From contig NZ_CP090983.1 in the NCBI RefSeq assembly GCF_021513155.1, positions 496,001-560,000 of the forward strand: a DNA stretch of 64,000 bases, given 5' to 3'. Positions 43,042 through 53,303 of the stretch are shown one piece after another. This DNA is from Jeotgalibaca sp. MA1X17-3. Lineage in GTDB: Bacteria; Bacillota; Bacilli; Lactobacillales; Aerococcaceae. The notes beneath the pieces were generated by a model, which was not told the DNA's origin, did no database searches, and worked only from the letters and a program-made list of their open reading frames with translations. Within the stretch, counting starts at the first letter, position 1. Each line of letters begins with the position of its first letter. Made by a program: the position numbers and the translations under genes.

Positions 43042-44100
43042 GTGAATAAAAGAAAAACAAAACGTTCAAAAAAACGGACCCCTTTGATGTTTAGATCATT
43101 CCTTTTGTTAGGGCTGATTGGCTCAGGCTTTTTTCTGTATCAAGAAACTACGGATAGACATACAAATGAAATCATCCAGAAAACAGAGGCCCCAACCTTA
43201 ATTAACCGTATTCCTGATGAAAAACCTAAAAAGACAGGAATCCTCGCTAGTGTAAAAGAGTCTGTCGAGGAAACAACTTTTGGTGAACGAGCATCTGCTC
43301 CAATTATAAAAACAGCTGGGTTGCATAGTAAAAATGCGATTTTGATTGATAGAGAAACTGGAAAAGTATTGGTTGATAAAAAGAGTGATGAAAAAATATT
43401 TCCTGCATCGCTCACGAAAATTATGACCGTCCTATTAGGAATTGAACAACTAGGGGACTTAGATCAAGAAACCATTATGAAAGAAGAATATTTTGAAGGC
43501 TTAATAGAGATGGATGCATCTGTGGCAGGTTTTCAAGTAGGTGAAAAGGTATCTTATCGTGATATTCTTTATGGTGCCATTCTTCCTTCGGGTGCAGATA
43601 GTTGTTTGGCCATTGCTCATCTTCTCTTTGGATCTGAAGAATCATTTGTTGAACAGATGAATGAAAGATCTCAAGAATTAGGTTTAAAAAATACGCATTT
43701 TAGTAATACAACTGGTTTACATGATCCTCAAAACTATTCTACGGTTGAAGATATAGCTTCCTTATTAGAAGTTGCACTTCAAAATCCAGAATTTTCTACT
43801 ATTTTTGGAACTAGACAATTTACTACTTCTCCAACGAATATGAATGCAGATGGTTTAGAAATGAAAAGTTCTATGTTTCGCTTTACGAAAGATTTTCCTC
43901 AATTAGATTCACTCTTAAAAGGAGGAAAAACTGGTTTTACAGAAGAAGCAGGTCTATGTTTGGCATCAACCGCTGAAATAAATAACAAGCAGTATCTACT
44001 AGTAACGGCCGGTGCACCATTTGAATCAGAAGATGAAGCAGATGAACACTTGCACATTCAAGATGCAGCGTCCCTTTATTTACAACTAGTTAAAAATTAA
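43042..44100 (+). CDS. D-alanyl-D-alanine carboxypeptidase (S11 penicillin-binding protein)
   Basis: 352 residues from GTG at 43042 (after AGTAGGTGAATAGAGTA). A basic N-terminus and one helix (SFLLLGLIGSGFFLYQ) anchor it outside. Catalytic motifs: SLTK (FPASLTKIM near residue 122), SGA in LPSGADSCLAIAH near residue 181, and KGGKTGF near residue 293. It trims pentapeptide stems in the wall. No C-terminal amphipathic anchor of the PBP5 type is seen; the N-terminal helix serves instead. Confidence 0.88.
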   Translation: MNKRKTKRSKKRTPLMFRSFLLLGLIGSGFFLYQETTDRHTNEIIQKTEAPTLINRIPDEKPKKTGILASVKESVEETTFGERASAPIIKTAGLHSKNAILIDRETGKVLVDKKSDEKIFPASLTKIMTVLLGIEQLGDLDQETIMKEEYFEGLIEMDASVAGFQVGEKVSYRDILYGAILPSGADSCLAIAHLLFGSEESFVEQMNERSQELGLKNTHFSNTTGLHDPQNYSTVEDIASLLEVALQNPEFSTIFGTRQFTTSPTNMNADGLEMKSSMFRFTKDFPQLDSLLKGGKTGFTEEAGLCLASTAEINNKQYLLVTAGAPFESEDEADEHLHIQDAASLYLQLVKN

Positions 44101-44101
44101 A

Positions 44102-44147
44102 AAAGCTGATACTCGAGCAGATTAAATCACGCTCGAGTATCAGCTTT
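44102..44147. terminator. Bidirectional terminator
   Basis: AAAGCTGATACTCGAGC and its perfect complement (17 bp) around a 12-base loop, between convergent genes. Confidence 0.88.
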
Positions 44148-44154
44148 CCAGTTA

Positions 44155-44508
44155 CTAGTAAACGGTTTCATTCAATAAAAAGTTTTGAAAACATTCTTCG
44201 TCAAAGCCTACTACAATGTGCGTGCTTCCTACGAGAATAGGACGATCTAACAAGTAAGGGGACTCAGCAAGGGCTTCATACCATTCTAGCTCTTCTTGTT
44301 TTTCAGAAAAGCAATGACAGATATGGGGTAGTGAAAAGGGTAAGGGTTTCTTTTCTTTACGAAGCAAATCAATAATACGTGAAAATTCCTCTACTGATAG
44401 GAAAGAACTAAAAATATTTTTTTCTTTAAAAGGGACATGACGTTCTTGCAGCCATAAACGAGCTTTTCTACAAGATCGGGCAGTGGGAGAGACATACAGT
44501 ATAAACAC
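44155..44508 (-). CDS. Spx/ArsC-family protein lacking the CxxC motif
   Basis: 117 residues from GTG at 44508, six bases after AGAGGTG. The family opening is VFILYVSPTARSCRKARLWLQERHVPFKEKNIF. In Spx the redox switch is CxxC; here the first Cys is replaced (ARSC), leaving a single Cys. The C-terminal part (LDRPILVGSTHIVVGFDEECFQNFL) corresponds to the Spx domain that ends with a Glu/Phe helix. Probably an RNA-polymerase-binding Spx paralogue without thiol-disulphide switching; an arsenate reductase role is unlikely. Confidence 0.78.
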   Translation of the reverse strand: MFILYVSPTARSCRKARLWLQERHVPFKEKNIFSSFLSVEEFSRIIDLLRKEKKPLPFSLPHICHCFSEKQEELEWYEALAESPYLLDRPILVGSTHIVVGFDEECFQNFLLNETVY

Positions 44509-44605
44509 AGAGGCCACCTCTTTTCAATATAGAAAAAGTTTGATTGTATATGTGTATAGTATCATATATAGAAGATAAAGGAATGACCTTTTTTAAAAAA
44601 AGAAA

Positions 44606-44642
44606 AAGACCAAGAAATGCTAAAAAAGCAAATCTTGATCTT
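44606..44642 (-). terminator. Terminator after the aldolase gene
   Basis: On the minus strand AAGATCAAGATTTGC pairs with GCATTTCTTGGTCTT (two mismatches), followed by TTTTCTTTTTTT. Confidence 0.8.
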
Positions 44643-44650
44643 ATTTGTGT

Positions 44651-45541
44651 TTATTTATTTACGGATGCATCATAAATGGATTGAACGGAATCTTTCAAAT
44701 TCTTATTGAACTCTTCATCATCTTGATTAGCTCGTAAGTCTTGACTTAACGCTCTGGAGAAGCTGGCAATTAAACCATCATTTTCCTTCAACTTCTCATT
44801 TGCTGCTTCTCGTGAATATCCACCAGAAAGAGCAACGACACGGATTACATTCGGATGCTCCATTGCTTTTTTATATGTATTCGCAACGGTAGGAATCGTT
44901 AGTTTCAACATAACTTTGTCATCTGAAGATAGTTGGTCTAAGTGAAGAAGAATTTCTTTATTTAAAAGATTTTCAATCTCAGCTTTTTTATCTGAATTTA
45001 TATCTACTTCTGGTTCAATAATTGGGACTAAACCAGCATCAATAATTTGTTTGGCTACTTCAAATTGTTGTTTCACAATTTCTTTGATGCCTTCTTCATT
45101 TAATTCCTTAATAACAGAACGCATTTTTGTTCCAAAAATATTAAAGGTATTTGCCTTTTTCAATAAGGCATCTAATTCTGGCATAGGTTTCATTAATTGA
45201 ACGCCATTTTTAAGATCGGCTAATCCCTTGTCAATCTTCAAGAAGGGAGCAATTCCTTTTTTATCTGCTAGATAATCGGCTGTGTACATTCCTTCTATTT
45301 TACTTTCCATCGTTTGTTCGAATAGGATGGCACCAAGAATATACTGGGAGTCGAAAGCAGGTGACGTGATAGTTCTAGTTCTCATTTCGTGAACAAGAGT
45401 AAACATTTCATCTTCTGAAGAGTACGTATCTTCCATTACACCGTATGCACTTAAAGCGTTAGGAGTACTACCACCACTTTGATCTAATGCAGCGATAAAA
45501 CCTTTTCCATCTCGAACTTTTTTCAGTTGTTCTTTATTCAT
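44651..45541 (-). CDS. fda: Fructose-bisphosphate aldolase, class I
   Basis: 296 residues. KGFIAALDQSGGSTPNAL near residue 14 and MLKLTIPTVANTYKKAM near residue 209 (Schiff-base lysine region) and VVALSGGYSREAANEKL near residue 231 mark a class I, metal-independent aldolase of the type found in Staphylococcus and Lactobacillales. Glycolysis and gluconeogenesis. ATG follows AAGGAGGAAAAACAGCA. A second, class II enzyme may exist elsewhere. Confidence 0.92.
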   Translation of the reverse strand: MNKEQLKKVRDGKGFIAALDQSGGSTPNALSAYGVMEDTYSSEDEMFTLVHEMRTRTITSPAFDSQYILGAILFEQTMESKIEGMYTADYLADKKGIAPFLKIDKGLADLKNGVQLMKPMPELDALLKKANTFNIFGTKMRSVIKELNEEGIKEIVKQQFEVAKQIIDAGLVPIIEPEVDINSDKKAEIENLLNKEILLHLDQLSSDDKVMLKLTIPTVANTYKKAMEHPNVIRVVALSGGYSREAANEKLKENDGLIASFSRALSQDLRANQDDEEFNKNLKDSVQSIYDASVNK

Positions 45542-45662
45542 TGCTGTTTTTCCTCCTTATTCTTTTTTAACAAAAGGAATTCTGTATTCCTTCTCCTATT
45601 TAGTGTAACGATAATTGTCTAAAGTTGGTAGTAAAAAGGGTTATCGTACCGGTTATCAATCA

Positions 45663-45711
45663 AAAAGAGCTGCACAGCGAATTCGTGGTTTCCGCTGCAC
45701 AGCTCTTTCTA
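45663..45711 (-). terminator. Terminator after the pspA-like gene
   Basis: AAAGAGCTGTGCAGCGG on the minus strand pairs imperfectly with CGCTGTGCAGCTCTTT around an AATTCG-containing loop, then TTT. Confidence 0.75.
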
Positions 45712-45715
45712 TATA

Positions 45716-46432
45716 TTATTGTTCGTCAGAATCAGTAGGCTCTTCTTTTGTAGAAGATAACCCCATATCTTTTTTCATACGCTCCAACTCATCTTCAACA
45801 GCTGCTGAAGTTTGAGAAGCATATTTTTCTTCTAGTTTCTTCGCTTCATCAATTGGTGCAGAATTTAATTCATTCATAGCATTTGCTTCATCCAATTTAC
45901 GGTTTGCTTTGTCTTCCATTCTCTGGAAGGATCCCATAGCACCTTTTGTTTTAGAAATAGAATCTGTAACGGTATTAAGGGTTTCTTGTGTTTTGGCAAC
46001 AGACATTTTTCCTTTAATCATCGCACGACGATTTTTCAATACTTCAATATCATTAGCGAGTTTATCATGCATTTGACGCATCTTCATCGCATTTTCATGA
46101 GCAGAAGCATAAGAAGTTGCTAATCCAGAACCAACATTTTCAGTTTCTTGCTTTTTAGATAGGAAAATACGAGCATCATCATCATTACCAGCTTCTAAAG
46201 CCTTTTTAGTGAGTTCTGCATATTTATTAACCTGAGCTTCATTTTGATCTACTTCACGTTTCGCTCTAGCTTCTTCGGCCATAATTCCTGCCGTACTTCT
46301 TTTCACTTCAGCAAGGTCATCCATCATGTTCCGAAGGTATTGATCAATCATCTTCTCTGGATCTTCCATTCGGTCGATCACCGCATTAATATTTGAACTA
46401 ATAATATCAGAAAAACGACTTAAAATTGACAT
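45716..46432 (-). CDS. pspA: PspA/IM30 family protein
   Basis: 238 residues, almost entirely helical coiled coil. N-terminal amphipathic helix MSILSRFSDIISSNINAVIDRMEDPEKMIDQYLRNM, then long Lys/Glu/Ala-rich heptads and an acidic C-terminus. ESCRT-III-like proteins of this family bind and stabilise stressed membranes. It lies 25 bases downstream of a membrane protein gene with which it probably forms an envelope-stress unit. Confidence 0.9.
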   Translation of the reverse strand: MSILSRFSDIISSNINAVIDRMEDPEKMIDQYLRNMMDDLAEVKRSTAGIMAEEARAKREVDQNEAQVNKYAELTKKALEAGNDDDARIFLSKKQETENVGSGLATSYASAHENAMKMRQMHDKLANDIEVLKNRRAMIKGKMSVAKTQETLNTVTDSISKTKGAMGSFQRMEDKANRKLDEANAMNELNSAPIDEAKKLEEKYASQTSAAVEDELERMKKDMGLSSTKEEPTDSDEQ

Positions 46433-46457
46433 ATTATTTCCTCCTTTAATTTATCTT

Positions 46458-47525
46458 TCATTTATTAGAATCATCACTATATTTTTTAGCTAGTTCATCC
46501 GCTTCAGAAGGGCTTCCAAACTTATCTAATGGTGTCTTCAGCATATCTTCTGTTCGTTTCGCTTCGATATTTTTTTGTTCTTGCTTTCTCTTCCACCATA
46601 GGAACGAAAGGGCAGCTAAGAGAATGATACCTCCAATAATAAATACTGGAATCCAAGGAGAGCGGGTTACATCCATAATACGATCGGCTGCTGAACGGAA
46701 AGATTCACTAAACAACTGAGAATCAGTATAGTCTTCGTAATAATTCCGATCGATATAGTCGAGTAGAATGTTTCCAGCTTCCGTATCAATGACTTGTTTT
46801 GCCTGTGTTCCGGTAATGTAGTGCTGTGTGTACATATTAGGAACGGGCTCATAAAAAACAAGTAACAAATGGGCTTCATCTGTAAACAATTCATCGTATA
46901 AATTTTCTGAAAATAGGGCTACTTCTTGTTCAGAAGCAGTTGTTGAGCCATTAATTTCCTCTGTAATATAAACGTGAGGTTGTACACCTGTTTTTTTATA
47001 AAAATGTTTTAGTCCATCTAACATTTCTGTTGGGTTTTTAATCCAATTTGCTTGATCGGTGTAATAATCAGTTTCATTGACGGAGCCACTTGGTAGAGAT
47101 TCTCTTTCAACAGTGGATCTAGTAATACTTGTTCCTGAACCGGAACTATTATTCCCACCAGAACCTATTGAGAATAACATATAGTACGCTACTGCTAAGA
47201 TAATTAGGATAAAGAATACAGAACCACACCCTGAGCCACATCCGCCACGTGGACCTCCGTAAAAGCCACCACCGGAGCGTCTGCGATATCCACCCGTATT
47301 AATGATCGGTCCGGTTCTAATAATTGGTCTGCTTCTATTTCCGCCACCAAATGGGCTTCCACCACGGCCGCTGCTTCCACCGAAGGAGCCACCACCGCGA
47401 CCACTACTTCCACCAAAGGAACCGCCGCCACGGCCGCCACCACTACTTCGTCCGCCGCCGCCTCTTGCACCGCCAAAGGAACCGCCGCCGCCACGACTGC
47501 CGCCGCCTCCTCCACCTCTTCCCAT
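46458..47525 (-). CDS. Glycine-rich membrane protein with TPM-like domain
   Basis: 355 residues from ATG at 47525 (after AGAGGGATGTGT). The first about 85 residues are Gly/Arg/Ser repeats (GRGGGSFGGSS repeated), then a first helix (SVFFILIILAVAYYMLFSIG), an extracytoplasmic domain of about 150 residues (ANWIKNPTEMLDGLKHFYKKTGVQPHVYITEE...LLLVFYEP) resembling TPM/YgcG domains, a second helix (WIPVFIIGGIILLAALSFLWW) and a charged tail. The Gly-rich part is low-complexity and cytoplasmic by this layout. Operon partner of pspA. Confidence 0.75.
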   Translation of the reverse strand: MGRGGGGGGSRGGGGSFGGARGGGGRSSGGGRGGGSFGGSSGRGGGSFGGSSGRGGSPFGGGNRSRPIIRTGPIINTGGYRRRSGGGFYGGPRGGCGSGCGSVFFILIILAVAYYMLFSIGSGGNNSSGSGTSITRSTVERESLPSGSVNETDYYTDQANWIKNPTEMLDGLKHFYKKTGVQPHVYITEEINGSTTASEQEVALFSENLYDELFTDEAHLLLVFYEPVPNMYTQHYITGTQAKQVIDTEAGNILLDYIDRNYYEDYTDSQLFSESFRSAADRIMDVTRSPWIPVFIIGGIILLAALSFLWWKRKQEQKNIEAKRTEDMLKTPLDKFGSPSEADELAKKYSDDSNK

Positions 47526-47714
47526 ACACATCCCTCTTCTCTTTGTACGCTTTTTAACATGTCTATTGATAATTTAAATATAGCATATAGGCGTACCTTA
47601 GGCAATTTAGAACCCTTTTTTTAAAAGGGATTTTCCTAAAGGGTTATCTTTTTTTCTTGAGGCGTTCTATACTAGATAGAGAGAATACAACATTTGAAAA
47701 GGGAGTCGAAGAAA

Positions 47715-49770
47715 TTGTCCAAACCTAATAAATTAATAAATGAAAAGTCCCCCTATCTGTTACAACATGCTTTTAATCCTATTGATTGGTATCCATGGGG
47801 ACCAGAAGCGTTCGCTAAAGCTCAAAAAGAAAATAAACCAATTTTTCTTTCCATCGGCTATTCTACTTGTCATTGGTGTCACGTGATGGCCCATGAGTCT
47901 TTTGAAGATGAAGAAGTAGCGCAATATGTAAATGAACATTATGTAGCCATAAAAGTGGACCGTGAAGAGCGTCCTGATATTGATTCTATTTATATGCGAG
48001 TGTGTCAAATGATGACGGGAAGAGGAGGATGGCCGCTGACAATCATTATGACCCCTGATAAGATTCCATTCTTTTCGGGGACTTATTTTCCACGAACAAG
48101 CCGACAGAATCTTCCCGGTATTTTAGATTTATTAAAGACTCTCGAACATAATTATCACCATGAAAAAGAGAAACGAATGAGTACAGAAGAAAGTGTTCAA
48201 CAAGCGCTCTTTCAAACGGTGCAGAAAAAAGTGAAGAAGGCTTATCCAGAAAAGTTGTAGAAGAAGGATTTACTGAAATGAGTAGTCAGTATGATCGAGT
48301 ATTTGGTGGATTTGGATCCGGCCAGAAATTTCCTCAACCACAAAATTTACTTTTCTTATTGCATTACCATCAAGTTACACAAGATCCACAGGCGCTTGCG
48401 ATGGTAGAGCATACCTTAAAGCAAATGGTAAAAGGTGGAATTTGGGATCAGATTGGATTTGGCTTTTCCCGGTATACGATTGATCGTAGATGGAAAACGC
48501 CTCACTTTGAAAAAATGTTGTACGATAATGCGTTGCTATTAATGGTCTTTACTACTTGTTTTCAAATCACAAAAGATCCTTTCTATGAAGAAATATGCGA
48601 AAAACTAGTTACCTTTATCGATCGTGAAATGACTTCTCCAGAAGGTGCTTTCTACTCCGCTATTGATGCGGACTCTGAAGGAGTTGAAGGGAAATACTAT
48701 ACATGGGATTATGGAGAACTATTTGATGTACTCGATCAAGATCAAAGAGATGTTTTTGCTGAAGTCCATGGTCTTTCTCAAAGAGGGAACTTTGAAGGGA
48801 AGAATATTATTCAAGGAATCCAAGTTAATTTGAAAGAAACAGCTCAAGACTATCATATTTCTGAACAAGATTTAAAAAATCGTTTGGAAGAAGCGCGAGA
48901 AACGCTCTTTCAAATTCGATCAAAAAGGGTCCGTCCGCATACTGATGATAAAGTTTTAGCAAGTTGGAATAGTCTGATGATTGCAGCTCTTGCTCGTGCA
49001 GGGAAAGTATTCCCAGAAAAGGTTATTTTCAAAAAGGAGAAAAAGCTCTCCTTTTCTTAGAAAAAACGTTATTCCGGGATGGAAGAATGATGGCTCGATA
49101 CCGAGATGGAGAAACAAAGCATCTTGCCTATTTAGATGATTATGCCTTCTTGAGTTGGGCCTATTTAGAGCTATACGAAACTAGTTCGGATTTAAGGTAC
49201 TTACAAAAAGCAATAAATCTGACAGAAGAGATGGAGCAACTGTTTTGGGATTCGCAAGCGGGAGGATTTTTCTTTAGCGGAAATGATGGAGAGAAAATGA
49301 TTGCTCCTGATAAAGAAATTACGGAAGGAGCGATGCCTTCTGGAAACAGTGTTGCGGGCTTTGTCTATGCAAAACTACAAAAATTAACCGGAGAGACAAA
49401 GTATGGCGATCGACTCTACGAAATGTATCAATTATTTCATGAAGATATAACCAGAATGCCATCTTCTGCCCCCACATTGTTGAAGAGCCTATTAATTATG
49501 GAATATCCAGGTAAAGAAGTAGTGCTTCTGGGTATGAAAAATGATCCACAACGGAAAATGTTTTTGGAACAGTTACAAAAACAGTATCTACCAAATACAG
49601 TAATATTGACTGCGGAGAATCATTTAGAATTCAAAGGAATAGCTGAATTTGCTTCTGAGTACCCTCAGAAAGATGAAAAGACAACGATTTATATATGTGA
49701 AGATTTTATGTGTCAACAACCCACTACAAAAGTGGACGAAGCAATACGTACTATTTTAAATGAATCATAA
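47715..49770 (+). pseudogene. yyaL: YyaL family (DUF255 thioredoxin-like plus GH-like), two single-base frameshifts
   Basis: TTG start after AAGGGAGTCGAAGAAA. N-terminal DUF255 domain: NKLINEKSPYLLQHAFNPIDWYPWG and the CxxC site YSTCHWCHVMAHESFED near residue 55. The frame breaks at 48220-48225 (one A more gives QKKSEEGLSRKVVEEGFTEM) and again near 49018 (one A more gives PEKGYFQKGEKALLFLEKT). With both restored the protein is 685 residues, the usual length, including the helical-barrel second half (GGIWDQIGFGFSRYTIDRRWKTPHFEKMLYDNALL). Two similar losses in one gene strongly suggest read errors. Exact role of YyaL is unknown. Confidence 0.85.
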
Positions 49771-49953
49771 GTATAAAACTTTAACCATTCACTTAAAACA
49801 TTAAGAAATGTAAAAGAAGGCTAGAGATAAGCTTGCTTTCTTGATTTCTTCACATTCTACCTCTACACTATGAGAGACATGATTCCGTGTATATTGATTG
49901 TGTAAAAGAGAATATATCTTAAAAAATGGAAGTAACAGTGAAGGGTGAAAAAA

Positions 49954-52539
49954 ATGTTAGAACTAAAAAATATAACAAAAGAGTACACGACTGGTGATCA
50001 AACCGTTCAAGCTCTGAATGAAGTGAACTTGAAGTTTAGAAGCAATGAGTTTGTCTCGGTCCTAGGACAAAGTGGATCAGGAAAAACAACTCTATTAAAT
50101 ATAATAGGCGGACTCGATCAATATACAAGTGGAGATTTAATTATTAATGAAAAATCCACAAGAGATTTTAAAGAAAAAGATTGGGATACGTACCGTAACC
50201 ACTCAGTAGGCTTTATTTTCCAAAGTTACAACTTAATTCCTCATCAATCGGTCTTGGCAAACGTAGAGTTAGCTCTAACACTTGCAGGAGTTTCTAAGCA
50301 AGAAAGAAGACAGCGGGCTCTGGATGTATTAGGAAAAGTTGGTTTAAAAGACCATGTCAATAAAAAACCAAATCAAATGTCTGGTGGACAAATGCAACGG
50401 GTAGCGATTGCTCGAGCACTGATTAACGATCCAGAAATCCTTTTAGCCGATGAACCAACAGGTGCTTTAGATTCAGAAACCAGTTCTCAAATTATGAATT
50501 TGTTGAAAGAGATTGCCTCTGATCGTTTAGTCATCATGGTAACTCACAACCCAGAATTGGCAGAAGAGTACTCCACTCGTATTATCCAGTTGCTAGATGG
50601 TTCTGTTATCGATGATACAAACCCAGCTATTGAGATAGAGAGACGAGAAAGTGATGTTCTTAAAAGTAAAAAAACGTTTATGTCCTTTTTCACAGCCTTA
50701 TCGCTTAGTTTCAATAATTTGTTAACGAAAAAAGGAAGAACCTTACTAACTGCTTTTGCAGGAAGTATTGGGATTATCGGGATTGCTTTAATTTTATCTT
50801 TATCAAATGGAGTTCAAGATTATATTTCCCGAATTGAAGAAGATACCTTATCTTCTTATCCTATTACAATTGAAGAATCAACTTTAGATTTAGGGACCAT
50901 TGTTGAAGCTTTGAGTGGTGCTAACTCAGAAAGTGAAGGAGAAGCACCCGCGGGGTATGTAACCTCTACACCTGTTATGAACGATGTAATCAATACGATT
51001 GCCAGCAAGAAGAACTCGAATAATCTGGAAGCCTTCAAAGAGTATTTGGAAAGTGGAGATGCTAGGATTGAAGAATATAGCAATGCTATTCAATACAGCT
51101 ATAACTTTCCGATTAATATTTATAATCCAGAAGGAGTCGATGGAGTTGTTCAAGTAAATCCATCTCAAGTTATGGATGCGATTAACTTAGGCACGTCTCA
51201 AAGTGCTGGAACCTTCCAAAGTGCAATAGGCGGTGGCGGCGGCAACAATGTTTGGGATGAGTTATTAGACAATCAAGAACTGTTAGAATCCCAATACGAC
51301 ACAGTTTCCGGTCGTTGACCACAATCTCACGACGAAGTTGTCATCATGATAGACGAAGAAAATCATGTTAGTGATTACACCTTATACGCATTAGGGCTCT
51401 TAAGCTTAGAACAATTATCTGACAATTTTGAAGCGGTATTGAACGATGAAGAAATTGAAGATACAGAAATGCCAGAATACAGCTATGAAGATTTACTAGG
51501 TATGCAGTTTAAATTAGTATTGAACACTGCTTTTTATGAGAAAAATGAAAATCTCTGGCTTGATCAAAGCGATGATGAAGAATTTTTAAAGTCTGCTGTG
51601 GAAAATAGTGAAGATATTAAAGTAGTCGGAATTATGAAACCAAATGCAGAAGCGGTAACTCAACCGGAGATGGGAACCATTGGCTATACAAGTGCTCTAA
51701 AAGAGTACATCATTGAACAAGTAAAAGATGCAGAAATTGTTCAGGAACAAAAAGATAATCCAGAAATTAATGTTTTTACAGGAACAGAGTTTCCTGAAAA
51801 TCCAGATCAACAGTTTGACTTTGCAGACTTAAGTGATGAGCAAAGAGCTAATATGGCAACACTTTCTGAAGAAGAACTTTCTGATGTGTTGAATGCTTAT
51901 CAAGAGAATTTTAATGCAACAAAAGAAGGAAACTTGGAGCGTTTAGGTGCTGTTAACGTAGACAAACCTACTTCTATTAATATTTATCCAAAAGATTTTG
52001 ATTCTAAAGACGGACTTGCTGGTTTGATTGAAGAATATAATGCAGATGAAACAGCAGCGGGACGAGAAGAAAATGTCATCACCTACAGTGACTTGATTGC
52101 GACTCTACTCAGCTCGGTGACTTCCATTATAAATATCATCAGCTATGTATTAATCGCCTTTGTGGCAGTATCCTTAGTGGTTTCTTCTATCATGATTGGG
52201 ATTATCACATACATCTCTGTATTAGAACGTACGAAAGAAATTGGGATTCTACGAAGTGTAGGAGCATCCAAAAAAGATATTTCACGAGTGTTCAATGCGG
52301 AAACCTTTATTATTGGACTATTGTCCGGAGTATTGGGAATTGGAATTACCATCTTGGCTAATATTCCCATTAGTATGATTATTCAGGATAGAACCGGTAT
52401 CTCCAATATTTCTAGTTTACCTCCATTGGGCGGTGTGGCATTGATATTGATTAGTTTGGTATTAACCGTGATTGCTGGTTTGATTCCATCACGTGTTGCT
52501 GCAAACAAAGATCCAGTAGAAGCATTACGAACAGAATAA
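49954..52539 (+). pseudogene. MacB-type ABC transporter (fused ATPase-permease) with in-frame TGA
   Basis: 861 codons in one frame, interrupted by TGA at 51316-51318. N-terminal ATPase: GQSGSGKTT Walker A near residue 38, MSGGQMQRVAIARALI signature near residue 140, LADEPTGALDSETS Walker B near residue 162. First helix near residue 265 (LLTAFAGSIGIIGIALIL), a large extracytoplasmic domain, then three C-terminal helices (IINIISYVLIAFVAVSLVVSSIMIGIITYISVLERTKEIGILRSVGASKKDI). The TGA falls in VSGRWPQSHDEVVI, where Trp (TGG) is expected. Either a miscall or a true nonsense mutation. ATG follows AAGGGTGAAAAAA. Likely exporter of an antimicrobial or lipid. Confidence 0.85.
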
Positions 52540-52551
52540 AATAATCTTAAC

Positions 52552-52586
52552 AGGAAGGACAAACCCTCAAGGGATGTGTCCTTCCT
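52552..52586 (+). terminator. Terminator after the ABC gene
   Basis: AGGAAGGACA pairs with TGTCCTTCCT around a 15-base loop, then ATTTTGTTT. Confidence 0.85.
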
Positions 52587-52626
52587 ATTTTGTTTGAAAA
52601 GAGACTTGATTTTGAAGGGAACGTGA

Positions 52627-53208
52627 ATGGATAAGCTATACCTCGTTTGTTATAATGAAGAAGAGAACAGACAGAGAGAAGTGATCATAAGAATGAAGTC
52701 ACAAACGTTACAACTATTTCCTCATGAAGAAGATGGGAAATGTTGGATAGCTGAAATTACTGGAGAAGATGAGGTCTATCGGTTGAAAAGGGACTTTTTA
52801 CCAGAAGAATCTACTCATGTATGGGAAATATTTGATGGCTGGTATCAGATTAACGGACGGGCAGCAGGTGTTTCTCCTTTCGTGAAGGAATATGTGAAGG
52901 TGAAGGACGGACGAATGCTACGCCACCTAAATTTCGCTTATATGATTCAACAACTGGAAGAAATTAAAGCGATGGAACCAGAACGAATGGTACGAATGAG
53001 GAAACAAATTTATGCAGTGTTGGATGAAATAAAAAAGGAAGCTCCATATGAAGCCGTTGAAGAGGGAATGGAGCGGCAAAAAGAAGAATGCGACATGTGC
53101 GATGAACCCGAACAGTTGAGTGCGGCATTACGTACGATTAAAAAACGTAAAAATAATATGATTAAAGAATTACAAGAAAAATTTGAGAACATGAAACTAG
53201 AATGGTAA
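52627..53208 (+). CDS. Hypothetical cytoplasmic protein
   Basis: 193 residues, highly charged, no membrane segment or signal. A beta-rich first half (KLYLVCYNEEENRQREVIIRM...WEIFDGWYQINGRAAGVSPF) is followed by long helices rich in Glu, Lys and Met. One CxxC pair (ECDMCDEPE) near residue 155 might bind metal, but there is only one. Family not recognised. ATG follows AAGGGAACGTGA. Confidence 0.6.
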   Translation: MDKLYLVCYNEEENRQREVIIRMKSQTLQLFPHEEDGKCWIAEITGEDEVYRLKRDFLPEESTHVWEIFDGWYQINGRAAGVSPFVKEYVKVKDGRMLRHLNFAYMIQQLEEIKAMEPERMVRMRKQIYAVLDEIKKEAPYEAVEEGMERQKEECDMCDEPEQLSAALRTIKKRKNNMIKELQEKFENMKLEW

Positions 53209-53216
53209 ATAGACAA

Positions 53217-53264
53217 AAACGGAAATCAGAACTCTTTTTATGAAGAGTTTTGATTTCCGTTTTA
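53217..53264. terminator. Bidirectional terminator
   Basis: AAAACGGAAATCAGAACTCTT pairs with AAGAGTTTTGATTTCCGTTTT with one mismatch, between convergent genes. Confidence 0.88.
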
Positions 53265-53303
53265 ATGATTCTATTGATCGAGATTAATTAAGTAGGTAAA
53301 ATA

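Noticed and set aside
47204..47605. Long antisense ORFs over the glycine-rich gene
   Set aside because: They are frame shadows of GGN repeats, rich in Val/Ala or Pro/His, without ribosome sites or family features.
49865..49895. Further R1 copy before the MacB-type gene
   Set aside because: Only GACATGATTCCGTGTAT resembles the arms; the centre is too short and the match is weak.
51316..51318. TGA read as tryptophan (alternative genetic code)
   Set aside because: Many genes in the window end with TGA, and only one internal TGA is seen; a point mutation or miscall is simpler.
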